A DNA stretch of 29,490 nt, from contig PMOF01000212.1 of the NCBI GenBank assembly GCA_003162495.1, positions 6,540 to 36,029 on the forward strand. The letters run 5' to 3'. The translations under genes were made by a program, and so were the position numbers. This DNA comes from Acidobacteriaceae bacterium. GTDB lineage: Bacteria > Acidobacteriota > Terriglobia > Terriglobales > Acidobacteriaceae. Positions within the stretch are counted from its first letter, which is position 1. Every line of letters starts with the position of its first letter. The notes beneath the pieces are model-generated. The model was not told the DNA's origin and ran no database searches. It worked only from the letters and a program-made list of their open reading frames with translations. Below are positions 1 to 7,059 of the stretch, piece after piece.

Positions 1-540
1 CGACAAGATATCTCCTATGCCGCCGCTGTGCATCCCTTCCGCGGCTCCGCGAAAAGCGATCATTGCGGAAGTGGCCTGGTCGATGCGCAGCCGCGCCGTT
101 TCCAGGGAGTGGACGTCGATGAAGTCCTTGTCGCGGCCCTCCTCCATCGTTTTCAACAGTTGCTTTTGCGCGCCGTCGATGTCGATGTACTTTTCGTACA
201 GGTTGTACGCCGACTCCCCCATTTTCGACAGGATGTCCACCGCGCCGATAGCGATCAGCGCCGGCCCGATCGCGTGAATCGCTCCGGAAAGAAGATTGGT
301 GTCGGCCACCACGCCCAGCATGGCGCGCGACATGCCCAGGTGCAGCTCTTCGTTCATCAGCCGCGCCTCTTCGCGCGCGCTCATGGTGGTGGCGATCACT
401 CGATCCAGGCCCGCGCTGGCCTGCGCGCCCGCCGCTTCTCCGGCCGGACCGATCGCATTCAGTTGCGTCACGACCTGCTGCACCGCCTCAGCGGCGTTGC
501 CATCAGTCACGTTGATCGAGATTGTTACGGGCACGCCCAT
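1..540 (-). CDS. Tail tape measure protein, N-terminal part (runs off window)
   Basis: An open frame starts at ATG 540, directly after the TAG of the preceding gene, and stays open for 180 codons to the window edge. The N-terminal part resembles phage tape measure proteins: a short beta start (VPVTISINV), an Ala/Gln-rich helical stretch, then the pattern with MSAREEARLMNEELHLGM (about residues 53-70) and a hydrophobic helix around 85-104 (AIHAIGPALIAIGAV). Tape measure proteins set tail length and line the tail tube. The place after the tail tube and two chaperone-position genes is the usual one in siphoviruses. The family call rests on this pattern and position. The long coiled-coil body lies outside the window. 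Confidence 0.75.
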   Translation of the reverse strand, partial: MGVPVTISINVTDGNAAEAVQQVVTQLNAIGPAGEAAGAQASAGLDRVIATTMSAREEARLMNEELHLGMSRAMLGVVADTNLLSGAIHAIGPALIAIGAVDILSKMGESAYNLYEKYIDIDGAQKQLLKTMEEGRDKDFIDVHSLETARLRIDQATSAMIAFRGAAEGMHSGGIGDILS

Positions 541-939
541 CTACGCCGACCTCCGCATGAACTCGGTTCCGCACTTGCAGCAGCTCGCGGCGAAGGGCGA
601 ATCCTGCAACGCGTTGCAGATGCCGCAGGGCGGGTGGTTGCGCTCGAAAGCCGCCCGCGCCTCAGCCACAGCCATCAGCCCGTCCGCCTCGGCCATGGAA
701 AGATGGTCCTGCGCCAGCCCCGTCTTCCTGCACCGCTCCAGCCACAGCAGGTACTCGGCCCGCTTGTAGTAGCCGGGCGAAAGCGTGAGCGGCGGCAGCG
801 AGCCATGGATGCGGTCGCGGCCGCCTTCGTCGGAATCTTCCAGCGACCGTGTGACGCGCGACTGCGCAAAGCCGTGCTCCAGCAGTTCACTGAGCGCCTG
901 GCACAACCCTTCCGCGTCGCGTGTCACGTCGATAGCCAT
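541..939 (-). CDS. Small protein with C-terminal Cys motif in the tail chaperone position
   Basis: This 132-aa gene starts at ATG 939, immediately after the previous stop (TAGATG), with GAGG five bases upstream. It sits between the tail region gene at 940-1647 and the tape measure gene, where long-tailed phages encode tail assembly chaperones. The N-terminus is helical, and a central stretch contains LSPGYYKRAEYLLWLERCRK. The last 30 residues hold CGIC and CCKC pairs that look like a treble-clef or zinc-ribbon site. A zinc site in a tail chaperone would be unusual, so the role is inferred from position only. I do not recognise a named family. Confidence 0.65.
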   Translation of the reverse strand: MAIDVTRDAEGLCQALSELLEHGFAQSRVTRSLEDSDEGGRDRIHGSLPPLTLSPGYYKRAEYLLWLERCRKTGLAQDHLSMAEADGLMAVAEARAAFERNHPPCGICNALQDSPFAASCCKCGTEFMRRSA

Positions 940-1647
940 CTACGCCTCGTCCTCCTCGATCTCGGGCACGGCGGCGGAAAAGAGGCCCAGCGCGGCCGAG
1001 ACCTTGTGATAAGTGTCCATGTGCAGCGAGATCTGCTCGCGCCCTTGCAGGTCCGTGCCGTTGACGGCGTAGCCCGCCACGTTCACGATCAGCTCGTCGT
1101 ACAAGGCCGCCAGGGTGCGCTGCGCGCCGCGGTAGATGGTGGTGCCCTTGCGCGAGCCGCTCACGATCTGGGCGCGGCTGTCGTCGCGCCGGTAGCGGCG
1201 GTACTGCTCGGCCGAGGGCGCGTCGAACCAATGCACCAGGTTCTTGAACCGCCGCATGGCGTCGCCCTCTCCGTCGCCCGCGCCCCAGATGGTGTAGAGG
1301 CGCACGGCCTCAGGCGGCATCTCTTCCTGCGCGGCGGTTTCTTCCGGCGTGGGCACGTAGGCCGAGGTAAGAATGTTGGCGATGGCCAGGCGATGCGCCA
1401 GGGGCACGGGCGGCGCGTCGTCGCCGAGCTTGAGGGCGTCCGCGACCAGGCCGAGCCCCGCGGAGGTGGCGTCGGTGTGCTGCACGATCTGCTTGCCGTC
1501 GCGCACCGCGGTGGAGACGATGCCGTCGAAGAATTTGAACCACTGCGCTTCTGCGATCGGCTTGACGTAATAGCCGACGACAGCGCTGCCCTGGCGCAGG
1601 CAAACCCTGCGGCGCAGAGCGAGGTCAATGAAGTTGAGAGTAGACAT
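940..1647 (-). CDS. Tail assembly region protein (possible tail assembly chaperone)
   Basis: This 235-aa protein starts at ATG 1647, which has AAGGA five bases upstream. The frame extends 33 codons further up, but that extension (GC-rich leader plus an A-run) reads as untranslated leader behind a terminator. The N-terminus MSTLNFIDLALRRRV is followed by a mixed alpha/beta region and then helical sequence with paired Tyr/Arg (EQYRRYRRDD). It lies between the tail tube and tape measure genes, separated from the former by a terminator hairpin. Its position suggests a tail assembly chaperone, but the sequence is not diagnostic. The end is 2-nt-tight with the next ATG, and no G/GT-type frameshift is needed. 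Confidence 0.65.
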   Translation of the reverse strand: MSTLNFIDLALRRRVCLRQGSAVVGYYVKPIAEAQWFKFFDGIVSTAVRDGKQIVQHTDATSAGLGLVADALKLGDDAPPVPLAHRLAIANILTSAYVPTPEETAAQEEMPPEAVRLYTIWGAGDGEGDAMRRFKNLVHWFDAPSAEQYRRYRRDDSRAQIVSGSRKGTTIYRGAQRTLAALYDELIVNVAGYAVNGTDLQGREQISLHMDTYHKVSAALGLFSAAVPEIEEDEA

Positions 1648-1778
1648 GGGAGTCCTTCCTTTTTTTTGTTTGGGTTTTTTGTGACGTTCCCAGGGTGAAG
1701 GACCCTGCCGTGCCTGAGATCCGCGCAGCTCATGCGGAAGCCTCAAAACGCCCGCCGTAGAACGCGAGCGGTGCCACT

Positions 1779-1823
1779 AAGAAAAAGGCCGGAGCGCGCA
1801 AAGCAGTGAAAACGCGCTCCGGA
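1779..1823 (-). terminator. Rho-independent terminator after tail tube gene
   Basis: A perfect 10-bp inverted repeat (CCGGAGCGCG at 1789-1798, CGCGCTCCGG at 1814-1823) has a 15-nt loop. Read on the minus strand it is followed by CC and then TTTTTCTT (1786-1779). It starts 15 nt after the tail tube stop codon and lies ahead of the next gene's leader. This is the best-formed terminator in the window. It probably limits read-through from the highly expressed tail tube gene. Confidence 0.85.
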
Positions 1824-1837
1824 AAAGGAAAACTCGA

Positions 1838-2851
1838 TCAGGCCCCGATCAGGTAAGCCGTAGCCTGGCTGTTGGTGACCGCTGCGTTTAGCACGCCGCT
1901 GCCGCCCTGGTTGAAGATGGTGGTCTCGTCGCCGTCGATCTGCCACACCACGCTGTTGCCGCTGGCGCCGAGCTTGGTGGTCTTGAGGTTGCAATAGGGG
2001 AAATCGAGCGCCACGATGGAGGTTCCGCTGGTGCCGGTGAAATTGACCTCCTGCAGCTCGTTGGTGTCGAAGATGGGGCGAATATCTTCCGCGCTGCTGG
2101 CCGCGATGGTGGCGCTGAAGCTCACCTTGCGCAACCCGGTGAGCGGGAAGGCTCCGTAGAGGCCCAGGCCGGGCGCGGTGTGATTCTTGACGCCGGTCGA
2201 GATCTTGATCGACCCGCTCATGAAGCGGCCGATCTTCGACACGGTCGCGCCGTGGGCGCCGATCGAGAACACCACATCCGAGCCCAGCATGTAGGCGTAG
2301 GCGGCGGGCAGCGCCGGCAGAGCGCCGATGACGCCGTCCACCCAGATGCCGGTGCCGACGAAGCTCATGGACAGCGTGATCGGCCCGCGCGCCGGGAAGG
2401 TGATGGTCAGGTCGGCGAGGCCCATGTCCACCAGCGTCCAGAAGACGGCGGCGGTGTCTTGCAGGTAGATGCTGGCGGCCGGGGCCTGCACGGTGGTCTC
2501 GTCGAAGCTGAGGGTGTGCAGGTAAGGCCCGGCGCCGGTGGTCACATCCTTGCCCATGGCGAAGGCCAGCGCCCAGCCGAGCAGCCAGTCGTCGGCGTCC
2601 GCCTTGAAGGTGAAGGCCGAATCCCAGCCCGTGATCAGGCCTTGGGTGGCGAACTCGGTGCCCTTGCCCGCCATCGCCTTGTCGCTGTAGCGCGTCTGCT
2701 TCAGCTCGCCCACCGCCGAGCCGTCGAACTTTTGCCGGCGGGTCATGCTGGCCCCGGCGATCGCGGTGTTGTAGGCGGCCTGCTTGTTCGCGCTCAGCAC
2801 CAGGTTGCGCGCCGTGATTTTTTGAAACTCAAAATTATAGGGTCCGGGCAT
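1838..2851 (-). CDS. Major tail tube protein (siphovirus type)
   Basis: This 337-aa protein begins at ATG 2851, which overlaps the previous stop as TGATG; a GTG one codon upstream is the alternative start. The N-terminus (RNLVLSANKQAAYNTA), the GKGTEFATQG segment with a conserved W shortly after, and alternating beta strands throughout fit the Phage_tube_2-type tail tube proteins of long non-contractile tails. These polymerise as hexameric rings to form the tail tube. It is preceded by connector genes and followed by a strong terminator. No tail sheath gene accompanies it, which argues for siphovirus rather than Mu-like myovirus morphology. The family call comes from recognised pattern and synteny. 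Confidence 0.75.
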   Translation of the reverse strand: MPGPYNFEFQKITARNLVLSANKQAAYNTAIAGASMTRRQKFDGSAVGELKQTRYSDKAMAGKGTEFATQGLITGWDSAFTFKADADDWLLGWALAFAMGKDVTTGAGPYLHTLSFDETTVQAPAASIYLQDTAAVFWTLVDMGLADLTITFPARGPITLSMSFVGTGIWVDGVIGALPALPAAYAYMLGSDVVFSIGAHGATVSKIGRFMSGSIKISTGVKNHTAPGLGLYGAFPLTGLRKVSFSATIAASSAEDIRPIFDTNELQEVNFTGTSGTSIVALDFPYCNLKTTKLGASGNSVVWQIDGDETTIFNQGGSGVLNAAVTNSQATAYLIGA

Positions 2852-3147
2852 CACTCACCATCCTTGGGCAATTCTTCTTCTTGCGCGGACATCTCAGGCT
2901 CCGGGCCAGCCTCGGGCGCGATCTCAACCTCTTCTAGAACCTCTTCGAGCAGCGGTTGCCCCTCATAAAACTCGTGGCGCAGCAGGTGATTCCACTCATA
3001 GCTGCGCTCCACCTCGTAGATTTCGCCAGCCGCGAAATGAAAATGGCGGCGGCTGTTGGCCCAACCCACGGTGCCCGCTTCGCCGGCCCTCTTGAGCCCG
3101 GCCGCGCTCAAGCGAATGTTGATGAAGTCCGGACGAGGCCTGGTCAT
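2851..3147 (-). CDS. Small tail-region protein in the Mu gp38 position
   Basis: This 98-aa protein starts at ATG 3147 (TGATG with the preceding stop), with GAGG seven bases upstream. A basic N-terminal half (RPDFINIRLSAAGLKRAG) precedes a short beta region (HFHFAAGEIYEVER). The last 30 residues are very acidic and contain repeated Glu. It occupies the place of the small gp38/DUF2635-type protein between gp37 and the tail proteins of Mu. I cannot assign a family from sequence. It is coupled to both neighbours by 1-nt stop/start overlaps. Confidence 0.7.
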   Translation of the reverse strand: MTRPRPDFINIRLSAAGLKRAGEAGTVGWANSRRHFHFAAGEIYEVERSYEWNHLLRHEFYEGQPLLEEVLEEVEIAPEAGPEPEMSAQEEELPKDGE

Positions 3148-3632
3148 CACAGGTCCTCGTTTCCGGCCGCTAGCGTGCCGGGGAACTGCGCGATAGCGCA
3201 GATCTCGATGGTGACGATGTAGATCTGGCCCACGATGTCGTCAGGCAGCTTGCCGATCGACTTGAGCGCCACCGGCTCGGTCACAGAAGTATCCGCCAGC
3301 ATTAGCCGCGCGCCGGCGATCAGCGGCAGGACCAGCGCGATGATAGCCAGCGTGGCCGTGCGCTGCGCTTCCTTGCTGGTCAGATCCTCGGCGGCCGTCC
3401 AGATCTCGAAGATGTGGCTCACGTCGTAGGTGAGCCATTGGTTGTCGCCCTGGTTCTTGTACTCGGTGCCCACGTAGCGCTGGCGCGCGCAGGGCATTTC
3501 GAGCACCAGCTGATCGTCGTCGCCGATATCCTTGTCGCTGATCGCGCCCACGTTGATATCCGCAAGGCCGCCCGTGAGCGCGGCCAGCAGGCTCTGCTCC
3601 ACGTCGCCCGGCAATACCATCGAGCCCGGCAT
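3147..3632 (-). CDS. Tail terminator-like protein (Mu gp37 / DUF1834 position)
   Basis: This 161-aa protein starts at ATG 3632 (TGATG overlap). The layout of N-terminal helices, a YVGTEYKN strand, and a central region ending in IFEIWTAAEDLTSKEAQRTA followed by beta strands is what Mu gp37-type and other tail completion proteins show. It follows the DUF1320 and virion morphogenesis genes exactly as expected for a head-tail connector block. The role in joining or terminating the tail is inferred from order. The sequence match alone is moderate. Confidence 0.6.
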   Translation of the reverse strand: MPGSMVLPGDVEQSLLAALTGGLADINVGAISDKDIGDDDQLVLEMPCARQRYVGTEYKNQGDNQWLTYDVSHIFEIWTAAEDLTSKEAQRTATLAIIALVLPLIAGARLMLADTSVTEPVALKSIGKLPDDIVGQIYIVTIEICAIAQFPGTLAAGNEDL

Positions 3633-4249
3633 CAGACGGCCTCCAGTCCGGAGGCTTTAGCCGACGCGGCCACCCAGGTCTGGACTTCGGATTGAATGCG
3701 CGCCGGATCTTCGGGCCGAAAGATCAGGAAAGGCCTGGCCGGGATGCGGATATGCCGCGAGAAGCCGCGTACGTTGACCGTGCCGATGCCGCTCGAAGTC
3801 TTGCGCTTGACCGTCTGGCTGCGCCCGGCTTTGTTGGTGATGGAGAATTTGCCGACAGTGTCGCGGCTCTTCTGGCGGCGGATGTAGCTGTAAGGCTTGA
3901 CCGACTGCGTGCCGTCGAAGCCGAACTGATGGATGCTGGCGTAGCGCACGCCCGTGCCGATGGTCACCGTGTTGCCTTCCACGGAGTACATGATGGAGTT
4001 GAGCAGCAGCCCAGTGTTGATCAGCAATTTGTGGCCGGCCGAGTATTTGCGCCAGCTCAGCGATGCAGGGCTCAGCGGCGGCCAGGAGCCGCCCGGAGAT
4101 CCCTGGTCGCGGAAGGTCCTGCGCACGCTCACGAGCTGGCCCAGGCCGATGGTGCGCAGCAGCTCATCTTTGCCGCTCAGGCTCAGCGCAAAGCGCGACA
4201 GCGCGACCGTCACCTTGCCAGCATCGACTTTGACGACAATCGCGGCCAT
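3632..4249 (-). CDS. Phage virion morphogenesis protein (Mu gpG-like)
   Basis: This 205-aa protein starts at ATG 4249, sharing one base with the preceding TAA (TAATG). The pattern RTFRDQGSPGGSWPPLSPASL followed by LLINTGLLLNSI, a beta hairpin, TGVRYASIHQFG and a C-terminal IPARPFLIF is typical of the Phage_tail_S / virion morphogenesis family (Mu gpG). Family members work at head completion or tail joining. The protein is longer than typical members (about 150 aa) because of a basic insertion (residues about 120-165) rich in Lys, Arg, Ser and Thr. Confidence 0.8.
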   Translation of the reverse strand: MAAIVVKVDAGKVTVALSRFALSLSGKDELLRTIGLGQLVSVRRTFRDQGSPGGSWPPLSPASLSWRKYSAGHKLLINTGLLLNSIMYSVEGNTVTIGTGVRYASIHQFGFDGTQSVKPYSYIRRQKSRDTVGKFSITNKAGRSQTVKRKTSSGIGTVNVRGFSRHIRIPARPFLIFRPEDPARIQSEVQTWVAASAKASGLEAV

Positions 4250-4689
4250 TACACGTACCCGTCGAGGTGCCGGTCTTTAAAGCGGAGGTGGTGATCGCGC
4301 CGGGAGATCTCCGGCCCCGAAAGCGAACTCTGCGGCGTGTCGGCCGCGGGCTGATCGATCGAAGCCTTGGACGCCGCCACATCTTTGAGGAATGCGATCG
4401 CATCGTCGTAGCCCTGGCGAATGATCTCTCCGTTTTTGGCGTTGCGGCGGCGGCGGAAGAGCAGGTAGAGCGCGATGTCCAGCGTCTTCGCCTTCACATC
4501 GTCGCTGGTTTGCAGAGGCGTCTGGTAGCGTCCACGGCAGTAGCTGTCCACCATCCCGCTGGCCTCTTCAAGCGCCGCGCTCACCGTGGCCGCGTTCACC
4601 GTGGCCGTGTTGTCGTCGCAGGTGAGCTGCACCAGCTCTGCCTCGGTAAGACGGAGCGGGACCAGGTCGGATTGGGCGGCGTAGGGCAT
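4249..4689 (-). CDS. Head-tail connector, Mu gp36 / DUF1320 family
   Basis: This 146-aa protein starts at ATG 4689. The opening MPYAAQSDLVPLRLTEAELVQLT, the helix ALEEASGMVDSYCRGRYQ, and the helix with LDIALYLLFRRR followed by a helical hairpin are hallmarks of the DUF1320 (Mu gp36) head-completion family. Its fold resembles other adaptor proteins that sit under the portal. It overlaps the next gene by one base. The C-terminal 30 residues, rich in Ser, His and Arg, extend beyond the family core. Confidence 0.88.
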   Translation of the reverse strand: MPYAAQSDLVPLRLTEAELVQLTCDDNTATVNAATVSAALEEASGMVDSYCRGRYQTPLQTSDDVKAKTLDIALYLLFRRRRNAKNGEIIRQGYDDAIAFLKDVAASKASIDQPAADTPQSSLSGPEISRRDHHLRFKDRHLDGYV

Positions 4690-4692
4690 CGG

Positions 4693-4824
4693 CTACTTAG
4701 CTTTCACTTTCTTCATGCGCTTCCGGAATCGAGCGAGCCTGCGAGCAGCAGCGTCAATCTTGCCCTGCTGCTCCTTGTTGGGCCGCACATAGATGTGGTC
4801 GTAAAGCGCGCCAAGGCAGCCCAT
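4693..4824 (-). CDS. 43-aa basic protein in connector block
   Basis: A short frame (ATG 4824 to TAG 4693) fills the gap between the 58-aa gene and the DUF1320 gene. It lies 2 nt after the former's stop and 3 nt before the latter's ATG. The product is hydrophobic at the start (MGCLGALYDHIYVRP) and then strongly basic and helical (RRLARFRKRMKKVKAK). GC-rich third positions and the tight fit with neighbours support coding. No family is recognised. A role in the head or DNA contact is only a guess from the charge. Confidence 0.6.
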   Translation of the reverse strand: MGCLGALYDHIYVRPNKEQQGKIDAAARRLARFRKRMKKVKAK

Positions 4825-4826
4825 AG

Positions 4827-5003
4827 CTACTTGGCGGCTTCGATGACCTTGCGGGCCAATAGCGGTTCGGCGTGATCTTCGGCGAGCGCTATTTTCTCGC
4901 CTTTGAGGAACACCTGCTTGTCGTTCTTCTTCCCGTCGGGGTCGACGTGGTGAACCTTGGAGAGCACGTTGTACTTCTTCTTTGTGGATGCTTGCTCGGC
5001 CAT
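4827..5003 (-). CDS. 58-aa small protein downstream of major capsid gene
   Basis: The start is ATG 5003, preceded by a purine-rich GAGAGAAGAA site; a longer in-frame extension would run back into the capsid terminator and is rejected. The product is lysine-rich with a predicted beta-beta-alpha layout (KYNVLSKVHHV, KQVFLKGEKIAL, then a helix ending in ARKVIEAAK). Similar small proteins with a KGE..L....A..LL pattern occur between capsid and connector genes in many phages and are often unnamed. Function unknown. Confidence 0.72.
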   Translation of the reverse strand: MAEQASTKKKYNVLSKVHHVDPDGKKNDKQVFLKGEKIALAEDHAEPLLARKVIEAAK

Positions 5004-5030
5004 TATTCTTCTCTCTTTCAATTGATTTGT

Positions 5031-5062
5031 GAAAAGGGGCGCGCCGATTATGAGCGCGCCCC
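5031..5062 (-). terminator. Terminator-like hairpin after major capsid gene
   Basis: A perfect 9-bp inverted repeat (GGGGCGCGC at 5036-5044, GCGCGCCCC at 5054-5062) has a 9-nt loop. On the minus strand it is followed by TTTTC. It lies 24 nt after the major capsid stop codon. The stem is strong but the U-tract is short, so it probably gives partial termination between the capsid gene and the connector genes. Confidence 0.7.
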
Positions 5063-5086
5063 TCGTGGTTACAGCGGTTCTACCAG

Positions 5087-6175
5087 TTATCCCTCGATAT
5101 CGCCGGGGATGACGCCGACAGTGAAGTTGGCGCTGGATACGGCGTTGAGGATCGGGATGCCGGTCTCCTGCGCGGTGACTTGAATTCCGTAGTACCAGTC
5201 GACAGACTGCCAATACGTCTTCTTCGACTGGTGCGGATCGATCCATTCCAGAACTCCGTAGCCGTCCACGGTTCCTGGAGGCCCCGGCATGCTGGAACCG
5301 CCGTCGCCGCCAGGACCCTTGCCACCAGCCCACACGAACGTCTTGCCGCAGCTCACATCGTTGCGGTCCGCGTTCTTCTTGGCGAAGCCAAGGAACGCGT
5401 CCATGCCCCAGATGTAGGAGCCGACATTGTTCTGCGACATGGTGATCGCACTGGCCATGACCACGTTGCCCGCGCTCAGCCCGAAAGCCGAAGCCATCTG
5501 GTCGAGCGACACGTTCCCGGTCGGGTTGGTGTACTTGAAGCGCTCGATCATGTCGGGGTGGTTGGCCAGCGCCTGGGCGACAGGATCGCTGAGGATCAGA
5601 ACCATCTGCGTGTTCTGCACCGCAGCCTGGCGCAGGATGGCCATGTACGCCTGCACGGCCACGATGGGATGCGAGGTGACGGTAGCCTCGGTATCGTTGG
5701 CCGGCGTGGTGATGTAGCTATCCCACTGCGCGCCGCCGCTGAGCGTGACACCGTTGGGGAAGTTGGTGGTATTGAGCGCCATGGCGGCGATCTCCGATTC
5801 GCGGGCGCGGCGAATGCGCCCGATCAGATCGCCCGTGATGTGCTGCTTGGTGCTGAAGCCCAAGCCTAAGCTGTAGGACTCGTCTTCAAACGGCAAGCTC
5901 GACTCCAGCGCGTGCGACCGGCAGAAATAGCTGCTGGTCGAGTAAGAACGCCGGATGGTGTTGGCCGAGTCGCCCGGCGCGCGCAGCGTGGAGCCCGGAA
6001 TACGCAGGTTGTCGCGATTCCAGATCACGTAGGGGAACGACTGCCGCTCCACGGGAACCTTGGGGAAGATCAGATCTCCCACCAGCGGCACTTCATCGTC
6101 CGCGAACTCCTTCGCGAAGTTGCTGAGCGCCACATTCGGAAAGCCCGCCGGCGCAAGACCTACATAACCGCCCAT
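5087..6175 (-). CDS. Major capsid protein
   Basis: This 362-aa protein starts at ATG 6175 with AGGAGG about eight bases upstream, the strongest ribosome binding site of the head genes. Position after protease and decoration genes, length, and features such as the N-terminal ALSNFAKEFADDEVPLVGDLIFPKVPV, the spine helix with LIGRIRRARESEIAAM, and ILSDPVAQALANHPDMIERFKY (P-domain-like) support a HK97-fold major head protein. A Gly/Pro-rich loop (GGKGPGGDGGSSMPGPPG) lies near residue 290. It forms the icosahedral shell after cleavage of the scaffold by the I-type protease. It is flanked by a terminator downstream. Confidence 0.85.
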   Translation of the reverse strand: MGGYVGLAPAGFPNVALSNFAKEFADDEVPLVGDLIFPKVPVERQSFPYVIWNRDNLRIPGSTLRAPGDSANTIRRSYSTSSYFCRSHALESSLPFEDESYSLGLGFSTKQHITGDLIGRIRRARESEIAAMALNTTNFPNGVTLSGGAQWDSYITTPANDTEATVTSHPIVAVQAYMAILRQAAVQNTQMVLILSDPVAQALANHPDMIERFKYTNPTGNVSLDQMASAFGLSAGNVVMASAITMSQNNVGSYIWGMDAFLGFAKKNADRNDVSCGKTFVWAGGKGPGGDGGSSMPGPPGTVDGYGVLEWIDPHQSKKTYWQSVDWYYGIQVTAQETGIPILNAVSSANFTVGVIPGDIEG

Positions 6176-6236
6176 CTGATATTCCTCCTACCGCTTCCGC
6201 GGCGTAAATTCGTTCGAGCAAGAACCAGAGCGCCGC

Positions 6237-6962
6237 TTACGAAATGACAGCGGGTGTGGGGCCGGTGAGCGATACCTGGTTCCAGGTGCCGTTGACCGCT
6301 TCCAAAAGAATGCCGTCGCCGATGGCCGCGTAGGTGACAATATGGTGGACGCCATTGATGCCAAGCGCCGGAGTGGTGACCGTGTGAGCGTGCGCTGTGG
6401 CGGCGGTGATCAAAATCTTGGTGCCATCCTGCGCGGCACTGGGAGCCGCCAGAGTCATAGCCAGAGCCGCTGCGCCGTTGATAGCCGCCGTGCCACTAGC
6501 CACGGCGATTGCGCCGGCTGCGGCGTAGTAGGTGACGGGGTCGCCTTCCAGCGTGAGCGCGGGCCCAAACAAGCCGAGCACGAAGACGTTAGCGAAGCTG
6601 CCCGGCGCGACGTAGTTCTGCGTCTCCAGAGCGACGGCCAAGATAGGCTGCCCAGGCTGCGCGGGCACGAGCTGCCCAGCCGCGTTGGTGGTGAGCTGCT
6701 GCAACGCGGTCACGTTGGCTCCGATCTGCGCCACAGCCTGGCCGAACTCGATCACCGAACATGAATTGTAGACGTTGATGGCGTCCTCTTCGAGGATGCC
6801 GATAGCCGCAACGCCCGCGGCTGCGATGAGCGTGGCATGGTATGCGTCGGCTCCATAAGTCACGGCCAGGCCGCGCGTGTAGCCACTAACGGTCGTGGGC
6901 AGCAGCGATTCCTTCGCCTGCACACCCTTGGGGCCTTTTCCTTCAATGTAGATGTTCGCCAT
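6237..6962 (-). CDS. Capsid decoration / cement protein with C-terminal fibre-like module
   Basis: This 241-aa protein starts at ATG 6962. The N-terminal 130 residues fit DUF2190-type capsid cement proteins: a GLAVTYGADAYHATLIAAAG-like region, then GILEEDA, VIEFGQAVAQIGANVT and AAGQLVPAQPGQPILAVAL. This resembles other decoration proteins that stud the mature head. The last 90 residues form a second module (LAAPSAAQDGTKILITAATAHAHTVTT, then a GDGILLEAVNGTWNQVS end) of a kind seen in phage fibres and spikes. It sits between protease and major capsid genes, the usual place for decoration or scaffold-linked genes. Call is by pattern; the fused module is unusual. Confidence 0.72.
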   Translation of the reverse strand: MANIYIEGKGPKGVQAKESLLPTTVSGYTRGLAVTYGADAYHATLIAAAGVAAIGILEEDAINVYNSCSVIEFGQAVAQIGANVTALQQLTTNAAGQLVPAQPGQPILAVALETQNYVAPGSFANVFVLGLFGPALTLEGDPVTYYAAAGAIAVASGTAAINGAAALAMTLAAPSAAQDGTKILITAATAHAHTVTTPALGINGVHHIVTYAAIGDGILLEAVNGTWNQVSLTGPTPAVIS

Positions 6963-6991
6963 GTGCCGCTCTCCTCGATGCTGAGATTCTC

Positions 6992-7020
6992 AAAAGCTGC
7001 CTGGCCATCGCGAGCCAGGC
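6992..7020 (-). terminator. Terminator-like hairpin between protease and decoration genes
   Basis: A perfect 7-bp inverted repeat (GCCTGGC at 6999-7005, GCCAGGC at 7014-7020) has an 8-nt loop. On the minus strand it is followed by AGC and TTTT. It lies 40 nt after the protease stop. It is weaker than the hairpins after the capsid and tail tube genes and could be an attenuator. Confidence 0.5.
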
Positions 7021-7059
7021 TTCGCCGCCCACAGCAACTACGCTGCGCGCGCTCGGAAT

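Noticed and set aside
541..1000. Possible G/GT-type programmed frameshift between the two tail chaperone-position genes
   Set aside because: The second gene has its own ATG directly after the first stop and a ribosome site, and no convincing slippery heptamer was found.
28..1698. 556-codon open frame on the + strand
   Set aside because: It is antisense to three tail genes with good starts and family patterns. Its product is Arg/His/Ala-rich, as expected from a shadow frame in GC-rich DNA.
6199..6236. GCGGCG/CGCCGC repeat between decoration and capsid genes as a terminator
   Set aside because: Short arms, 26-nt loop and no T-run.
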